Below are positions 9,400 to 18,839 of a stretch of DNA of 64,000 bases, in pieces. Below the pieces are notes generated by a model. It worked only from the letters and a program-made list of their open reading frames with translations. It searched no databases and had not been told where the DNA came from. Numbering within the stretch: position 1 is the first letter of the stretch; each line of letters starts with the position of its first letter. Location: contig SAXG01000021.1 of assembly GCA_012932865.1 (NCBI GenBank), forward strand, positions 558,001 through 622,000, given 5' to 3'. The stretch comes from Amylostereum areolatum (taxonomy: Eukaryota > Basidiomycota > Agaricomycetes > Russulales > Stereaceae). The translations under genes were made by a program, and so were the position numbers.

Positions 9400-10006
9400 G
9401 GTAGCAAAGATGGAGCACCGAAGCAGCGAGAACAGAGCACCAGGATGCAAGAACGGAGCACCGGGAATGGGGGCATCAAGGGTGGAGCACCAGGGTGGTG
9501 GGGCCCCGGTGACGAGGGCGTTGAAGAGGGTGTTGGACGAGAGTGTCGAGGGCGCAGTGACGAGGGCGGTGGGGGACGCGTTGATGACGCGTTGACGAGG
9601 GCGTTGAGACGAGGGCAGTGGGGGCGCGGTGATGACGCTGTGGCTAGGGCGTTGAGGACGAGGGTGGTGAGGACGCGGTGACGAGGGCAGTGGCGACACA
9701 GTGACGAGGGCGGTGGGGACGCGGTGACGAGGGCGGTGGACGAGGGCGGTGGACAAGAGCATTGAGGGTGCGGTGACGAGAGCATTGAGGACGAGGGTGG
9801 TGGGGACGCGGTGATGAGGGCGGTGGGGACGCGGTGACGAGGGCGCTGGGACGAGGGTGGTGGGGACGCGGTGACGAGGGCGGTGGGGACGTGGTGACGA
9901 GGGCGGTGGGGACGTGGTGACGAGGGCGTTGACGACGCGGTGACGAGGGCGTTGAGGAGGGTGTTGGACGAGAGTGTTGAGGGCGCGGTGACGAGGGTGT
10001 TGACGA
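9400..10006. repeat. GC-rich degenerate tandem array
   Basis: Runs of GACGAGGGCGGTGGGGACGC-type units of roughly 20-25 bp with indels. The long open frames on both strands are by-products of the repeat. Related arrays lie at 18840-19364 and 28441-29289 inside the other CATCAG-type element, so the array seems part of that family's interior. Confidence 0.7.
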
Positions 10007-10262
10007 TAAGGCTCCAACTGTATAGTTTATGTCTAGTGAGATTGGGGTAGCTAGATAGTATACTATGCTAAACAGTAAACAGACAGTAAACAGACAGTTT
10101 AGACAGTTAATGCATCATTACTGAGGTAAAGAAGTCAGCAGTGTAGAGTTTAGTACACATAAGCTCTGAGATAGTCTTAGCCTTTAGTAATGAGCATGTA
10201 TCAGTACATATGTGGCAAGCATCTGAGAGCAAGCACTCAACAGACACCAAGGTAGCAGGAAT
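10007..10262 (-). mobile_element. Right end of a hAT element (minus orientation), broken by an AGAGTG element
   Basis: Reverse complement of about 36795-37047 of the near-complete hAT copy, starting with the TIR TAAGGCTCCAACTG. It includes the coding end of the hAT dimerisation region (GCATGCT/ATGTGGCAAGC area). It stops at GGAAT, where the AGAGTG element begins, and resumes at 18249. Confidence 0.8.
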
Positions 10263-10455
10263 AGAGTGTATTTGAAGCCGGTTTGCACTTCGCGTTGAGG
10301 CTCAACCAATTTCGTGTTGAGTATTCGCTCCATCGTGCTGATGGTGGCCCTGGGTGACAAATGTGTGACCAAGCTATTACAAGACGCGATGACGATGGCG
10401 TGACACATTGCGGTGTTGCCGCTTTGCTGTCCTCTCCATTGCCTCTCTCCTCACG

Positions 10456-10914
10456 TGTCATGAACGGTCTATAATTTTCTTTTTTACTTTACATCGGTTA
10501 CACGCTTTAGGACTTATTGGCTTATCACCGGTCCGGCTCCACTTCGGCCCGGACCCGGTTCATCTATATCCCACCCGGGCCCACGTGACTCATCTCGGCC
10601 CGGGTCTGACTCCTTTCCCTTGACTCATGCTGTACAATACTGACTCATGCTGTGCTCTTTTACATACGACTGCTTACTTATACTAGGTCTGCTTACTGAT
10701 CGCCGTGTATCGGTTGCTTACCTAAGTCACTCTCCTCTTGTGTATATAAGGCTCGCTCTCGCTGTACATATCCCTTATCTCGAGCTAGTCAATTCTACCG
10801 ACTTTGCTTGCTTTCCCTCGTCTGTCGCCGTGTCTGATCGGCTCCCCTCTGTCGTCCTCATCTTCTAGTCAGCTGTGTCGTAACTTGGTGCTGTCGCACT
10901 AGTCGTTGCTGACA
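10456..10914 (+). repeat. 5' LTR of gypsy copy 2
   Basis: 459 bp, TGTCATGAACGG to GTTGCTGACA. It shares only the first ten bases and the terminal region clearly with copy 1. Confidence 0.95.
10743..10786 (+). promoter_or_regulatory. LTR promoter of copy 2: TATA box and predicted RNA 5' end
   Basis: TATATAAGG at 10743-10751. ATCTCGAGCT at 10777-10786, 34 bp from the first T, is the reverse complement of the primer site at 10917-10926. Confidence 0.7.
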
Positions 10915-10916
10915 TA

Positions 10917-10926
10917 AGCTCGAGAT
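10917..10926 (+). other. Self-complementary primer-binding site, copy 2
   Basis: AGCTCGAGAT begins two bases after the LTR and pairs perfectly with ATCTCGAGCT in the LTR. Relative to copy 1 the third base is C instead of G, and the LTR partner has the compensating change. Confidence 0.75.
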
Positions 10927-11257
10927 CTGTTTACTCTTGCACCACCCTATGACCGTCCCTACGTACTGTAGCGTAGTAGTAGTAGTACCCGTCTGGTACT
11001 GACCTTGTTCTTCCCCCGTGCCGCCCTAGACCGTTGCCCCCAGAGTACGCGACTCGTTACCCTGACATTGTGGTCGTGCGCACGTATACCGGTGCCGGCT
11101 TGACGTTTCCTCGAAACGTTACACCTACTCGAGACTCTCCAATACCAGGAGTTGAAAGCTCAGAGGTGACAGTAGAAGGTGCACCTTTGGTGTAGGAAAC
11201 GAGTAAAAGCGGCGAAAGGAAAGCAGTTTAGGAAGTCTTTGGGCTCGTGTCCCCTAG

Positions 11258-11308
11258 ACGAAGAGACAGCCAACAGGTCGAGAAGACTGAGGCAGACCGT
11301 CTTGCGAT
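11258..11308 (+). promoter_or_regulatory. Conserved leader block, copy 2
   Basis: 51 nt, two differences from 1257-1307 in copy 1. Being read in different frames relative to the pre-gag ATG in the two copies, it is more likely an RNA element than coding. Confidence 0.5.
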
Positions 11309-11385
11309 CTCATAACAGAACCACCCTCCCTCGACAAAATATTCCCTTGCTGCACAGAGTAACCATTTCGACTGGGGGCTCGTGC

Positions 11386-11787
11386 ATGGAAGATTGGCGC
11401 TCGCAAGTACAAGAATTCATCCCCATCAGCCACGACGCTATCATCTCCCTCATCAACGAATCTAAAGACCCTTGGGCCTGGCACAATTGGAAGGTCGCCC
11501 TCGGCGTAGAAGAACTTGAAGACTCCATCATAGACGTCCACTTCTATCGCCTCAAAATAAGCGAACAAGGAAACGGAAACCTCTACGTCTACTCCTGCCC
11601 ATACGTCACCTACCGCTACAAACTCGAGCAACCCCCAAAAACCTTCTACGCGCCCAACGAGAAAATACCAGTGGACACTCGACACACCCACCGCCTCCTT
11701 ACACCAGGCAACACCCCCAGCCCCACACCAGAGCCAGAGGTCATCGACCTCACCCAGCCAGAGGTCATCGACCTCACCCACTTATAA
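11386..11787 (+). CDS. Pre-gag reading frame of gypsy copy 2 (unrecognised)
   Basis: 133 residues from the ATG at 11386, chosen because both the upstream GACTGGGGGCT and the ATG are conserved with copy 1. The N-terminal part contains DPWAWHNWKVALGV and HFYRLKI, and the middle is Tyr-rich. The C-terminus carries two copies of EVIDLT, the core of a SUMO-interacting motif. The stop is TAA 11785-11787. The same frame stays open through the next 102 codons to the gag ATG at 12094. Function unknown. Family 3 has a comparable W-rich frame at the same place. Confidence 0.6.
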   Translation: MEDWRSQVQEFIPISHDAIISLINESKDPWAWHNWKVALGVEELEDSIIDVHFYRLKISEQGNGNLYVYSCPYVTYRYKLEQPPKTFYAPNEKIPVDTRHTHRLLTPGNTPSPTPEPEVIDLTQPEVIDLTHL

Positions 11788-12093
11788 ACAATTCCCTCGT
11801 TCGGACTCAACGGCTCCGACTCCAGTTCTGACTCCGACACCGACGTTGAGGATGAAAACTGCTACATATATCCCCTCCCTCTAGGCTTCACTGAACGAGG
11901 AAACGACTTCTTTGTCCAACTCGGAGACACCACTGTCGAAGTCGCCTTCGTAGCAACCCAAACAAGTGGCATCAGTTGGTACTTCGCCAACGAAAGCCAA
12001 GACGACCTCACTGAAGCCGACTTCAACCTTGTCGCCGCCTCCGCCCTACCGCCTGTCACCGACGAAGACTTCTCCGACCTCGACGAACCAATC

Positions 12094-13351
12094 ATGGCTG
12101 CCCAGTGGATCCGCACCGACCCCCAACCCCCTCTCCCCGCCGAACTTGCCAACTGCACCGAAATCGGTGGAACATGGAACATCGTCATCGGCCAAACTGG
12201 CTCTCCCATCCAACACATGAATAACGGCACCGACGATGCCTGGCTCATGGAAGTAAATGGCCAATGGGTCGCCATCCCTGCCGTGCTTGTTGCTGCCCTC
12301 AACCTGCCACCCCCCACTGTCAACGTCACGGCCCCCCCCCATCACCGTCAACCCCCCTGCGGTCACTGTTAGTGCCCCAGCCGCCGCCGCCGCCAGACCC
12401 CCCCGAAAGAAAGTCCACGTGAAAACTCCTGAAGGCTTCTCTGGGAAACGAGAGGACTTCAATGACTGGATGCGGTCGTGCGAGGAATACATGCGAGCCG
12501 CTGAGGATGACCTCGTGACGGACAAGGACAAAGTCCTCTTCATTCTCACCTACATGACGGGGGAGGCAGCACGCACCTGGAAGGCCGAGTATGAGGATGC
12601 ACACTTGGCCAATGGAGCCATGGTCGCCTGGGTGGACTTCCACAAAGCACTCAAAGGGGCCTTCACCGACGTCAATGAGCAGCACCGTGCCGCAGTCGAA
12701 CTGGACGGGTTCAAACAGACGAAGGGTACCACTGCCCATGAATACTTCGCCAAGTTCGAGCAACTCGCAAGGAAGGCAGGATACTCCACGGCGCAGGACC
12801 CTATCCACCTCATGCAGCTGCTCAAACACAACGTCTACTATCGGACCATCGACTCCATCTACGACAGCGGTCACGTTCCTCAGAGATATGAGGACCTCAA
12901 AGAGCACATCATCCTGATCGACGGTCTACGACAGGAGCGGGAGGACCTTAAGACCCAGCGCAGTGGACCCGTGCAGAACCAAAAACCCAAAGGACAAGGA
13001 TCGACCAATGGGCAACAAGAGGGGCAGGTCCCATGGCGCCGCGATGGAACCGGCACGGTGCACGGTGGCAAAGGTCAGCCAATGGACGTCAACCGTGTCG
13101 ACATCAAGGGGCGATGCTTCCGCTGCGGACAGAATGGCCACCAGGTGCGGGACTGCAGGGTGGACGTGAAGAACATCCGAGACATGTGGGGGAGGGACCG
13201 GTACACGGAACCACCAAAGCGGGAGGCTCGAGCACAGACGTTCGAGACGCCCACCGCCTGGGCTAGGAGCCTGTCGGCCGAAGATCGGAAAAGCATGATG
13301 GACGCGCTTCAAGCTCAGCCGAAGGTGGAGGAGAAGAAGGAGGGTTTTTGA
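12094..13351 (+). CDS. gag: Gag of gypsy copy 2, broken by one base in a C run
   Basis: The start MAAQW at 12094 corresponds to the copy 1 gag start. The frame goes out of phase at the C9 tract 12332-12340: upstream it reads ...TVNVTAPP and downstream, in the next frame, ITVNPPAVTVSAP, an obvious continuation if one C is removed. The rest contains the gag core (EAARTWKAEYEDAHL, HEYFAKFEQLARKAG) and one CCHC knuckle, CFRCGQNGHQVRDC. It ends GGT TTT TGA at 13351. Without the extra C the protein would match copy 1 Gag in length and layout. Confidence 0.85.
13342..13351 (+). other. Proposed gag/pol -1 frameshift site, copy 2
   Basis: GGGTTTTTGA: gag frame GGT TTT TGA, -1 frame GGG TTT TTG then open. 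It differs in two bases from copy 1 (A/G in the third position and the type of stop) but keeps the T run and the adjacent stop. Confidence 0.6.
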
Positions 13352-15868
13352 GGGGGCTGACGATGTACACGGCATCTGAAGCCCAAGTTTCTGTCTCTCG
13401 CTCATCTGGTTTTGTGGCGCCTCGGTGGCCTGGTTCTCGTTTACATATGCGCATTGCTGATTCGGACTGTACTACTACGGGGGATATCCCCATTATGACT
13501 TCTCTTACGGACTCTATCGGTACGGGCACGCGTCCCGTTGTTATTTTAGATACTCAGGCTTCGATTTGTGAGCCTTCGGCTTTGGATATGGCTTCGGTTT
13601 TGGCTTCAGTTTTGGATACGGCTTTGGATACAGACTCGGTTTTGGATATGGACCCTGTGAAGTCAGGGACAACGCCGTGCGATGGAAGGGGCACGGCACC
13701 CAAATCATGTTATATGGCACCTGGAACGGCTCAATGGACGCTTCGTCGCTTAAGGGAAGACAAACCCGAAAGTGCGATTGCAATCCTTCACATCTGGACA
13801 CACCACCGACGCCGTGACGAGGCTACTTATGAAGCCATCAAGGAAATAACTGGCATGGGAGACGAGTTAGCATGTCAAGCTCTACTAGAGCTCGCCACTC
13901 CTATGCAGTTCATACGCTCCTCCAGCGCCAAGGAACAAACGGTCATTCCCACACAACTGGTGGTAAATTCCAAGCGCATTGTCAAAGCTCTCGCACTCCT
14001 GGACAGTGGTTGCACTGGCTCGTGTATCAACACGAAGTTTGTGCAGGAAAATCACATCCCCACGCGACGGACTGCTCGCCCAATCCCAGTACGAAATGCA
14101 GACGGCACTCTCAACACAGGAGGTCCCATCACGGAATATGTCACACTTCGCCTAAATATTCAAGACCATGAAGAAAACATTGACCTGGCGGTCTCCAATC
14201 TAGGAGATACGGACCTTTTCATTGGACATGAGTGGCTAAAGAAGCACAACCCTCACATCGACTGGAAATCCGGGTCAATTGAATTCGACCGATGCCCTAT
14301 CAGCTGCTCTCGTCCCCCTCCCCTCCTCAATATCGATGATGATGAAGAGGAGGAGGAAGAGCCAGTCCACATGGAAAAAGACGAGCAGCTGTTTGCCTTC
14401 GACTGGGATGGCTACAAAGCGACATACCACATCCGGACCCATGCATCGGACATTGCAATTGAAGAGCACGCTAAGAAAAAGGAACAGACCTTCTCTGAGC
14501 GAGTCCCAACGGCGTACCACGAATTCAAGGACATCTTTGACAAAGACGACTTCGACAAGCTCCCTGAGCGACGCCCATGGGACCACGCCATTGAGCTCAC
14601 TCCTAACTTCAAACCGGTCGATTGCAAAGTTTACCCCCCTCACATTGGACGAGCAGAAGCAACTGGACGCCTTTTTGGAAGAGAACCTGAGATCTGGCCG
14701 GATCCAACCATCCAAATCACCCATGGCCTCCCCATTCTTCTTCATCAAGAAAAAAGATGGCTCGCTACGTCCTGTGCAGGACTATCGAAAGCTCAATGAG
14801 ATGACAATAAAGAACCGTTACCCGCTCCCGCTCATCCAAGAGTTGGTTGACAAACTTAAAGGAGCACGGCACTTTACCAAGCTCGATGTCCGATGGGGGT
14901 ACAACAATGTTCGGATTAAAGAAGGGGACGAGTGGAAAGCTGCATTCCGCACAAACAAAGGTCTCTACGAGCCTACGGTCATGTTCTTTGGACTCACCAA
15001 CTCCCCGTCTACGTTCCAAGCCATGATGAATGACCTGTTCAAAGACTTGATCCATCAAGGAGTCGTGGTCGTCTATTTGGACGACATCCTCATCTTCACA
15101 CATACGCTAGAAGAACATCGTCGGATAGTCAAGGAGGTCCTTCGGATCCTGCGAGAAAACAAACTCTATCTGAAGCCAGAAAAGTGCGAGTTTGAGAAGG
15201 CAGAAATCGAATACCTGGGCATGATTGTCGGCGGAGGAAGGGTTCGCATGGATCCAGCAAAGGTTGCGGCAATCACCAATTGGCCAGCCCCCAAAACGAA
15301 GAAACAACTTCAATCGTTTTTGGGCTTTTGCAACTTCTACCGTCGCTTTATCAAGGACTTCAGCGGCATTGCTCACCCAATGACTAAACTCACTGGGAAG
15401 ACGGAATGGGTCTGGGACACCCCACAGCAGGAGGCTTTTGAGGAACTCAAGCGACGTATAACATCACAGCCAGTTCTAGCAATCCCTACAGACGATGGGC
15501 AGTTCCGTGTCGAGGCGGACTCCTCTGACTATGCCACAGGCGCGGTACTTTCGCAACAACAGGACAATGGCAAATGGCACCCGGTCGCCTTCCTCTCAAA
15601 GTCCCTCAGCGAAGCTGAGAGGAACTATGAGATTTATGACAAGGAATTACTGGCCATCATGACGGCACTAGAGGAATGGAGACAATACCTCATGGGGGCA
15701 CGACAGGAGTTTGAAATCTGGTCGGATCATCGCAATCTCACGTACTTCCGCAAGGCGCAGAAGCTAAATCGGAGACAAGCACGATGGTTAATGGAGCTAC
15801 AAGAGTATCATTGTACGCTACTCCACAAACCTGGCAAAACAATGGGCAAACCCGATGCTATTTCCTGA
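13345..15868 (+). CDS. pol: Pol, first part: protease, RT, RNase H (copy 2), one frameshift
   Basis: Open in the -1 frame from the slip site. The protease has DSGCTGSCI near 13995. The frame breaks at the C6 run 14634-14639. With one C fewer it reads VYPLTLDEQKQLD and enters the RT frame (KSPMASPFFFIKKKDGSLRP, YLDD near 15075). RNase H follows (VEADSSDYATGA, YDKELLAI, WSDHRNLTYF). It ends DAIS-TGA at 15866-15868 as in copy 1. About three quarters of residues match copy 1 by eye in the RT region. Confidence 0.9.
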
Positions 15869-15871
15869 CTA
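15866..15871 (+). other. Conserved in-frame UGA CUA, proposed readthrough site, copy 2
   Basis: TGA CTA G is the sequence context best known for eukaryotic stop-codon readthrough. The frame beyond runs to 17524. The first in-frame ATG after it is 16373, inside the integrase core, so reinitiation there would lose the HHCC domain. Confidence 0.65.
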
Positions 15872-17524
15872 GCGGGCCTTGAGAAGGGGGAGAAAGACAA
15901 TGAAAACATCGTCCTCCTGAAACCAGAACTCTTTCGCGCCCTCAACCATGCAGGAATCGTAACCAACGGACCTGACAATACCTTCATTGAGCGGATTCAA
16001 GAGGCTACCTTACTCCGAGACCATGCAGTAGAACGCGCCTTAGCACTCAAAGTAAAGGGATGGCTGGAACATGCAGATGGAACGGTCACCTGGCAACACA
16101 GACTCTATGTCCCAAGAGACAAAGGACTCCGTGCAGACATCATCCAGGCTCACCATGACGGCCCGCTTGTCGGTCATCCAGGACAATACAAGACCCACGA
16201 GCTCATCACGCGCAACTACTGGTGGCCTGCCATTAGAGATGACGTCCGAAAATATGTCGAAGGATGTGAGACCTGCCAACGTACCAAGATTAGACACGAT
16301 CGTATTGCCGCTCCACTCCACCCACATGACCCGCCACAAGCACCTTGGGAGCACGTATCCATTGACTTCGTCATGCCACTCCCGGTCTCGGATGGAAAAG
16401 ACGCCATCTGCAATGTGAACTGCATGGGTACCAAGCAGGTTGTATTCTGGGCCACGACCAAAGACCTAACAGAGGACGAACTCGCCTTCGAGTACCTACG
16501 CGAGGTGGTCCCCCATCATGGAATTCCTAGAAAGATCGTCAGTGACCGCGGCAGCGTCTTTGTCTCCAAGTTCACCACGGCATTGTTCCAATTGCTAGGC
16601 ATTGAAGGGAACCCGTCCACGGCGTATCACCCTCAGACGGATGGACAGACCGAACACTCCAACATGACCATGGAAAACTACCTTCGCATCTTCGTCAATC
16701 AGCGACAAGACAATTGGACACGTTACCTCCCACTTGCCATGACTGCGCTCAACAACATGGTCCATAGTTCGATTGGGATGTCTCCCAACTTTGCCAACTA
16801 TGGTCGGGAACTCTACCTGGGGACAAACCCTCGACGTGAGACAGACAACCCATCGGCGAACGAGTTTGCACAACGCATGCGAGACATCTATGAGGAAGCC
16901 CGCTCTGCGCTAAAGGCAGCACAGGACGATCAAAAGCGCTTTTACGATCGCAAGAAGGACGAACCAATAGATTACAAAATTGGCGACTTCGTCTGGCTGG
17001 AAGCCAAGACTAGAGATGGCCAAACTGTAATCAAAACGGCACGTCCTATGCAAAAGCTAGATGACAAGCGCTTTGGTCCTTTCGAAATCCTGGAGAAAGT
17101 TGGAGCATCGGCTTACAAGCTTCGCCTCCCTACATCCTGGTCACGAAAACATCCGGTCTTCAACGAGTCCCTCCTATCTCCACACAACGGTCCCGCCTTT
17201 GACAACCAGAAAACACCTGCACCTCCACCCCCAGAGTTAGTCCAAGGAGAGGAAGTCTATGAGGTTGAAAAGATTATAGACTCCAAGAAAGTTGGTCGCG
17301 GCTTCAAGTACCTTGTCAAATGGAAAGGCTACCCAGACAATGACAATACTTGGGAACCTCTTGCCAATCTCCAGAATGCCAAGAAACGTATTGACGACTT
17401 CCACCGTGAGCACCCAGGTGCCCCGAAACCTGCACGCCTTAATCGTTGGGAACTCCTGGCGGAAGAGGAAGCTGGATCTGATTGCGACGAGGACGTCGAA
17501 TCTAAGGAAGGGGTGATGTCATGA
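15869..17524 (+). CDS. pol: Pol, second part: integrase and chromodomain (copy 2)
   Basis: HHCC (HHDGPLVGHPGQYKTHELI, CETCQ), DDE core (SIDFV, SDRGSVF, GQTEHSN), FGPFEILEKVG region, and chromodomain (YEVEKIIDSKKVGRGFKYLV, WKGYPDNDNTWEP). The tail ends GVMS-stop, with the stop TGA at 17522-17524 inside the 3' LTR, so the end of pol overlaps the polypurine tract and the LTR start. No internal stop after 15868. Confidence 0.9.
   Translation, partial: LAGLEKGEKDNENIVLLKPELFRALNHAGIVTNGPDNTFIERIQEATLLRDHAVERALALKVKGWLEHADGTVTWQHRLYVPRDKGLRADIIQAHHDGPLVGHPGQYKTHELITRNYWWPAIRDDVRKYVEGCETCQRTKIRHDRIAAPLHPHDPPQAPWEHVSIDFVMPLPVSDGKDAICNVNCMGTKQVVFWATTKDLTEDELAFEYLREVVPHHGIPRKIVSDRGSVFVSKFTTALFQLLGIEGNPSTAYHPQTDGQTEHSNMTMENYLRIFVNQRQDNWTRYLPLAMTALNNMVHSSIGMSPNFANYGRELYLGTNPRRETDNPSANEFAQRMRDIYEEARSALKAAQDDQKRFYDRKKDEPIDYKIGDFVWLEAKTRDGQTVIKTARPMQKLDDKRFGPFEILEKVGASAYKLRLPTSWSRKHPVFNESLLSPHNGPAFDNQKTPAPPPPELVQGEEVYEVEKIIDSKKVGRGFKYLVKWKGYPDNDNTWEPLANLQNAKKRIDDFHREHPGAPKPARLNRWELLAEEEAGSDCDEDVESKEGVMS
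17504..17516 (+). other. Polypurine tract, copy 2
   Basis: AAGGAAGGGGTGA immediately before the 3' LTR, also coding for the last residues of pol. Confidence 0.7.
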
Positions 17525-17975
17525 ACGGTCTATAATTTTCTTTTTTACTTTACATCGGTTACACGCTTTAGGACTTATTGGCTTATCACCGGTCCGGCTC
17601 CACTTCGGCCCGGACCCGGTTCATCTATATCCCACCCGGGCCCACGTGACTCATCTCGGCCCGGGTCTGACTCCTTTCCCTTGACTCATGCTGTACAATA
17701 CTGACTCATGCTGTGCTCTTTTACATACGACTGCTTACTTATACTAGGTCTGCTTACTGATCGCCGTGTATCGGTTGCTTACCTAAGTCACTCTCCTCTT
17801 GTGTATATAAGGCTCGCTCTCGCTGTACATATCCCTTATCTCGAGCTAGTCAATTCTACCGACTTTGCTTGCTTTCCCTCGTCTGTCGCCGTGTCTGATC
17901 GGCTCCCCTCTGTCGTCCTCATCTTCTAGTCAGCTGTGTCGTAACTTGGTGCTGTCGCACTAGTCGTTGCTGACA
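17517..17975 (+). repeat. 3' LTR of gypsy copy 2
   Basis: 459 bp, indistinguishable from the 5' LTR by eye and followed by the duplication TCACG. Confidence 0.95.
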
Positions 17976-18248
17976 TCACGATATCTATCATGTCCACCCG
18001 TAAATTCTCTCCGTTTCATTTCAAGCACCCGGCATTCACTCGCCATCGTTTTTGTTGTCGTGGACAGCGATGAGAGAGTTAAGTAGCGCCTTATCGGGCC
18101 TGTAAGCAAAGGCTGTGTGTGTGACAGTGGCCTAGAAGGCCCGCCGTTCCGCTGTCACTCAGCAATGGCCGGGCCTCGTTCAATTTCACGTTGAAGCCCC
18201 CATCAATTTGTGTAATATGGGCTAAGCGCCCGGTTTCGAATACACTCT

Positions 18249-18585
18249 AATTACTAAAAAATCCTGGGCCATACACATGATGACCAGAAAGTAGTCCTTA
18301 TGTTCCTATTTATAGTCATAAAGTGCACATAAATAGAACAAATGAATTATATATCTTCCACCATTTTAAGGGTTCCAAACGTTTTCATATCCCCCCTCAT
18401 TAGCCTTCTAACAATTGAGTTCTAGGACCTCTAGAAATGTGGAGATGGGTGCTGAGAATGACAGCTGAGATGGCTGAAAGAATCACCAGAGTTGGGCATG
18501 AGTGTAATAGGTGTAGTAGAGGCTGATAGCTTGCACCTGGTAGCACCTACGGGCATGTCACACACTGCCACTTTGGATAGGGTTT
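18249..18585 (-). mobile_element. Internal hAT segment (minus), continuing 10007-10262
   Basis: Reverse complement of about 36458-36794. It begins AATTACTAAAAAATCC, directly continuing the hAT sequence cut at 10262, and ends GGATAGGGTTT at 18585, where a CATCAGG terminus starts. The remaining left end of the hAT is at 27064-27178 in the opposite orientation. Confidence 0.8.
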
Positions 18586-18830
18586 CATCAGGAAAACTCC
18601 CAGTACTTGAGGCATGCTTGGAACTGGAGTTAGTAGCTTGGAATTGGAGATCAGCCTTACATGCACTTATACTTGGGACAAGATTACTGGCTAGCTTGGT
18701 GAAACAAGTGGGACTTGGGAGTTTCCTTGAATATGGAGTAGTTTACTTTCATACTTGGTAAATTTAGTAAGGAACTTGGTTGAATATGCAACTACTTGCA
18801 AAGTCATGACTTAGTGAATTTCGGATACGG
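18586..18830. mobile_element. End of a CATCAGG-type element inside the hAT
   Basis: CATCAGGAAAACTCCCAGTACTTG at the edge, then CTTGG-rich sequence. The partner end is at 27843 (CATCAGGAAAACTCCCGG). The hAT sequence on the two sides overlaps by AA, a 2-bp duplication. Confidence 0.65.
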
Positions 18831-18839
18831 ATAGTCACG

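Larger units (their letters stand above)
10451..17980 (+). mobile_element. Complete Ty3/gypsy chromovirus, copy 2
   Basis: The two 459-bp LTRs (10456-10914, 17517-17975) look identical to me. A perfect 5-bp target duplication TCACG lies at 10451-10455 and 17976-17980. Same plan as copy 1 but a clearly diverged family. Two +1 changes in C runs (gag C9 at 12332-12340, pol C6 at 14634-14639) break otherwise intact frames. With identical LTRs, these are either very recent mutations or assembly errors. Confidence 0.95.
10263..18248. mobile_element. Small TIR element (AGAGTG ends) with gypsy copy 2 inside
   Basis: The ends are AGAGTGTATTTGAAGCCGG and, inverted, AGAGTGTATTCGAAACCGG (17 of 19 identical). 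Flanks GGAAT and AATTACT share AAT, and the intact hAT copy reads GGAATTACT in the matching orientation, so AAT was duplicated (10260-10262, 18249-18251). Without gypsy copy 2 the element is about 461 bp. It has subterminal TTTCGTGTTGA-like words on both sides. I see no transposase, so it is non-autonomous. A 3-bp duplication fits PIF/Harbinger- or CACTA-type transposition, but the termini match neither standard. Confidence 0.75.

Noticed and set aside
9330..10017. Long open frames on both strands in the GC-rich array (also 18804-19458 and 28517-29580)
   Set aside because: They consist of reiterated Pro/Arg/Thr/Ser or Gly/Glu units read from a degenerate tandem repeat, present in several frames at once and without introns or motifs.
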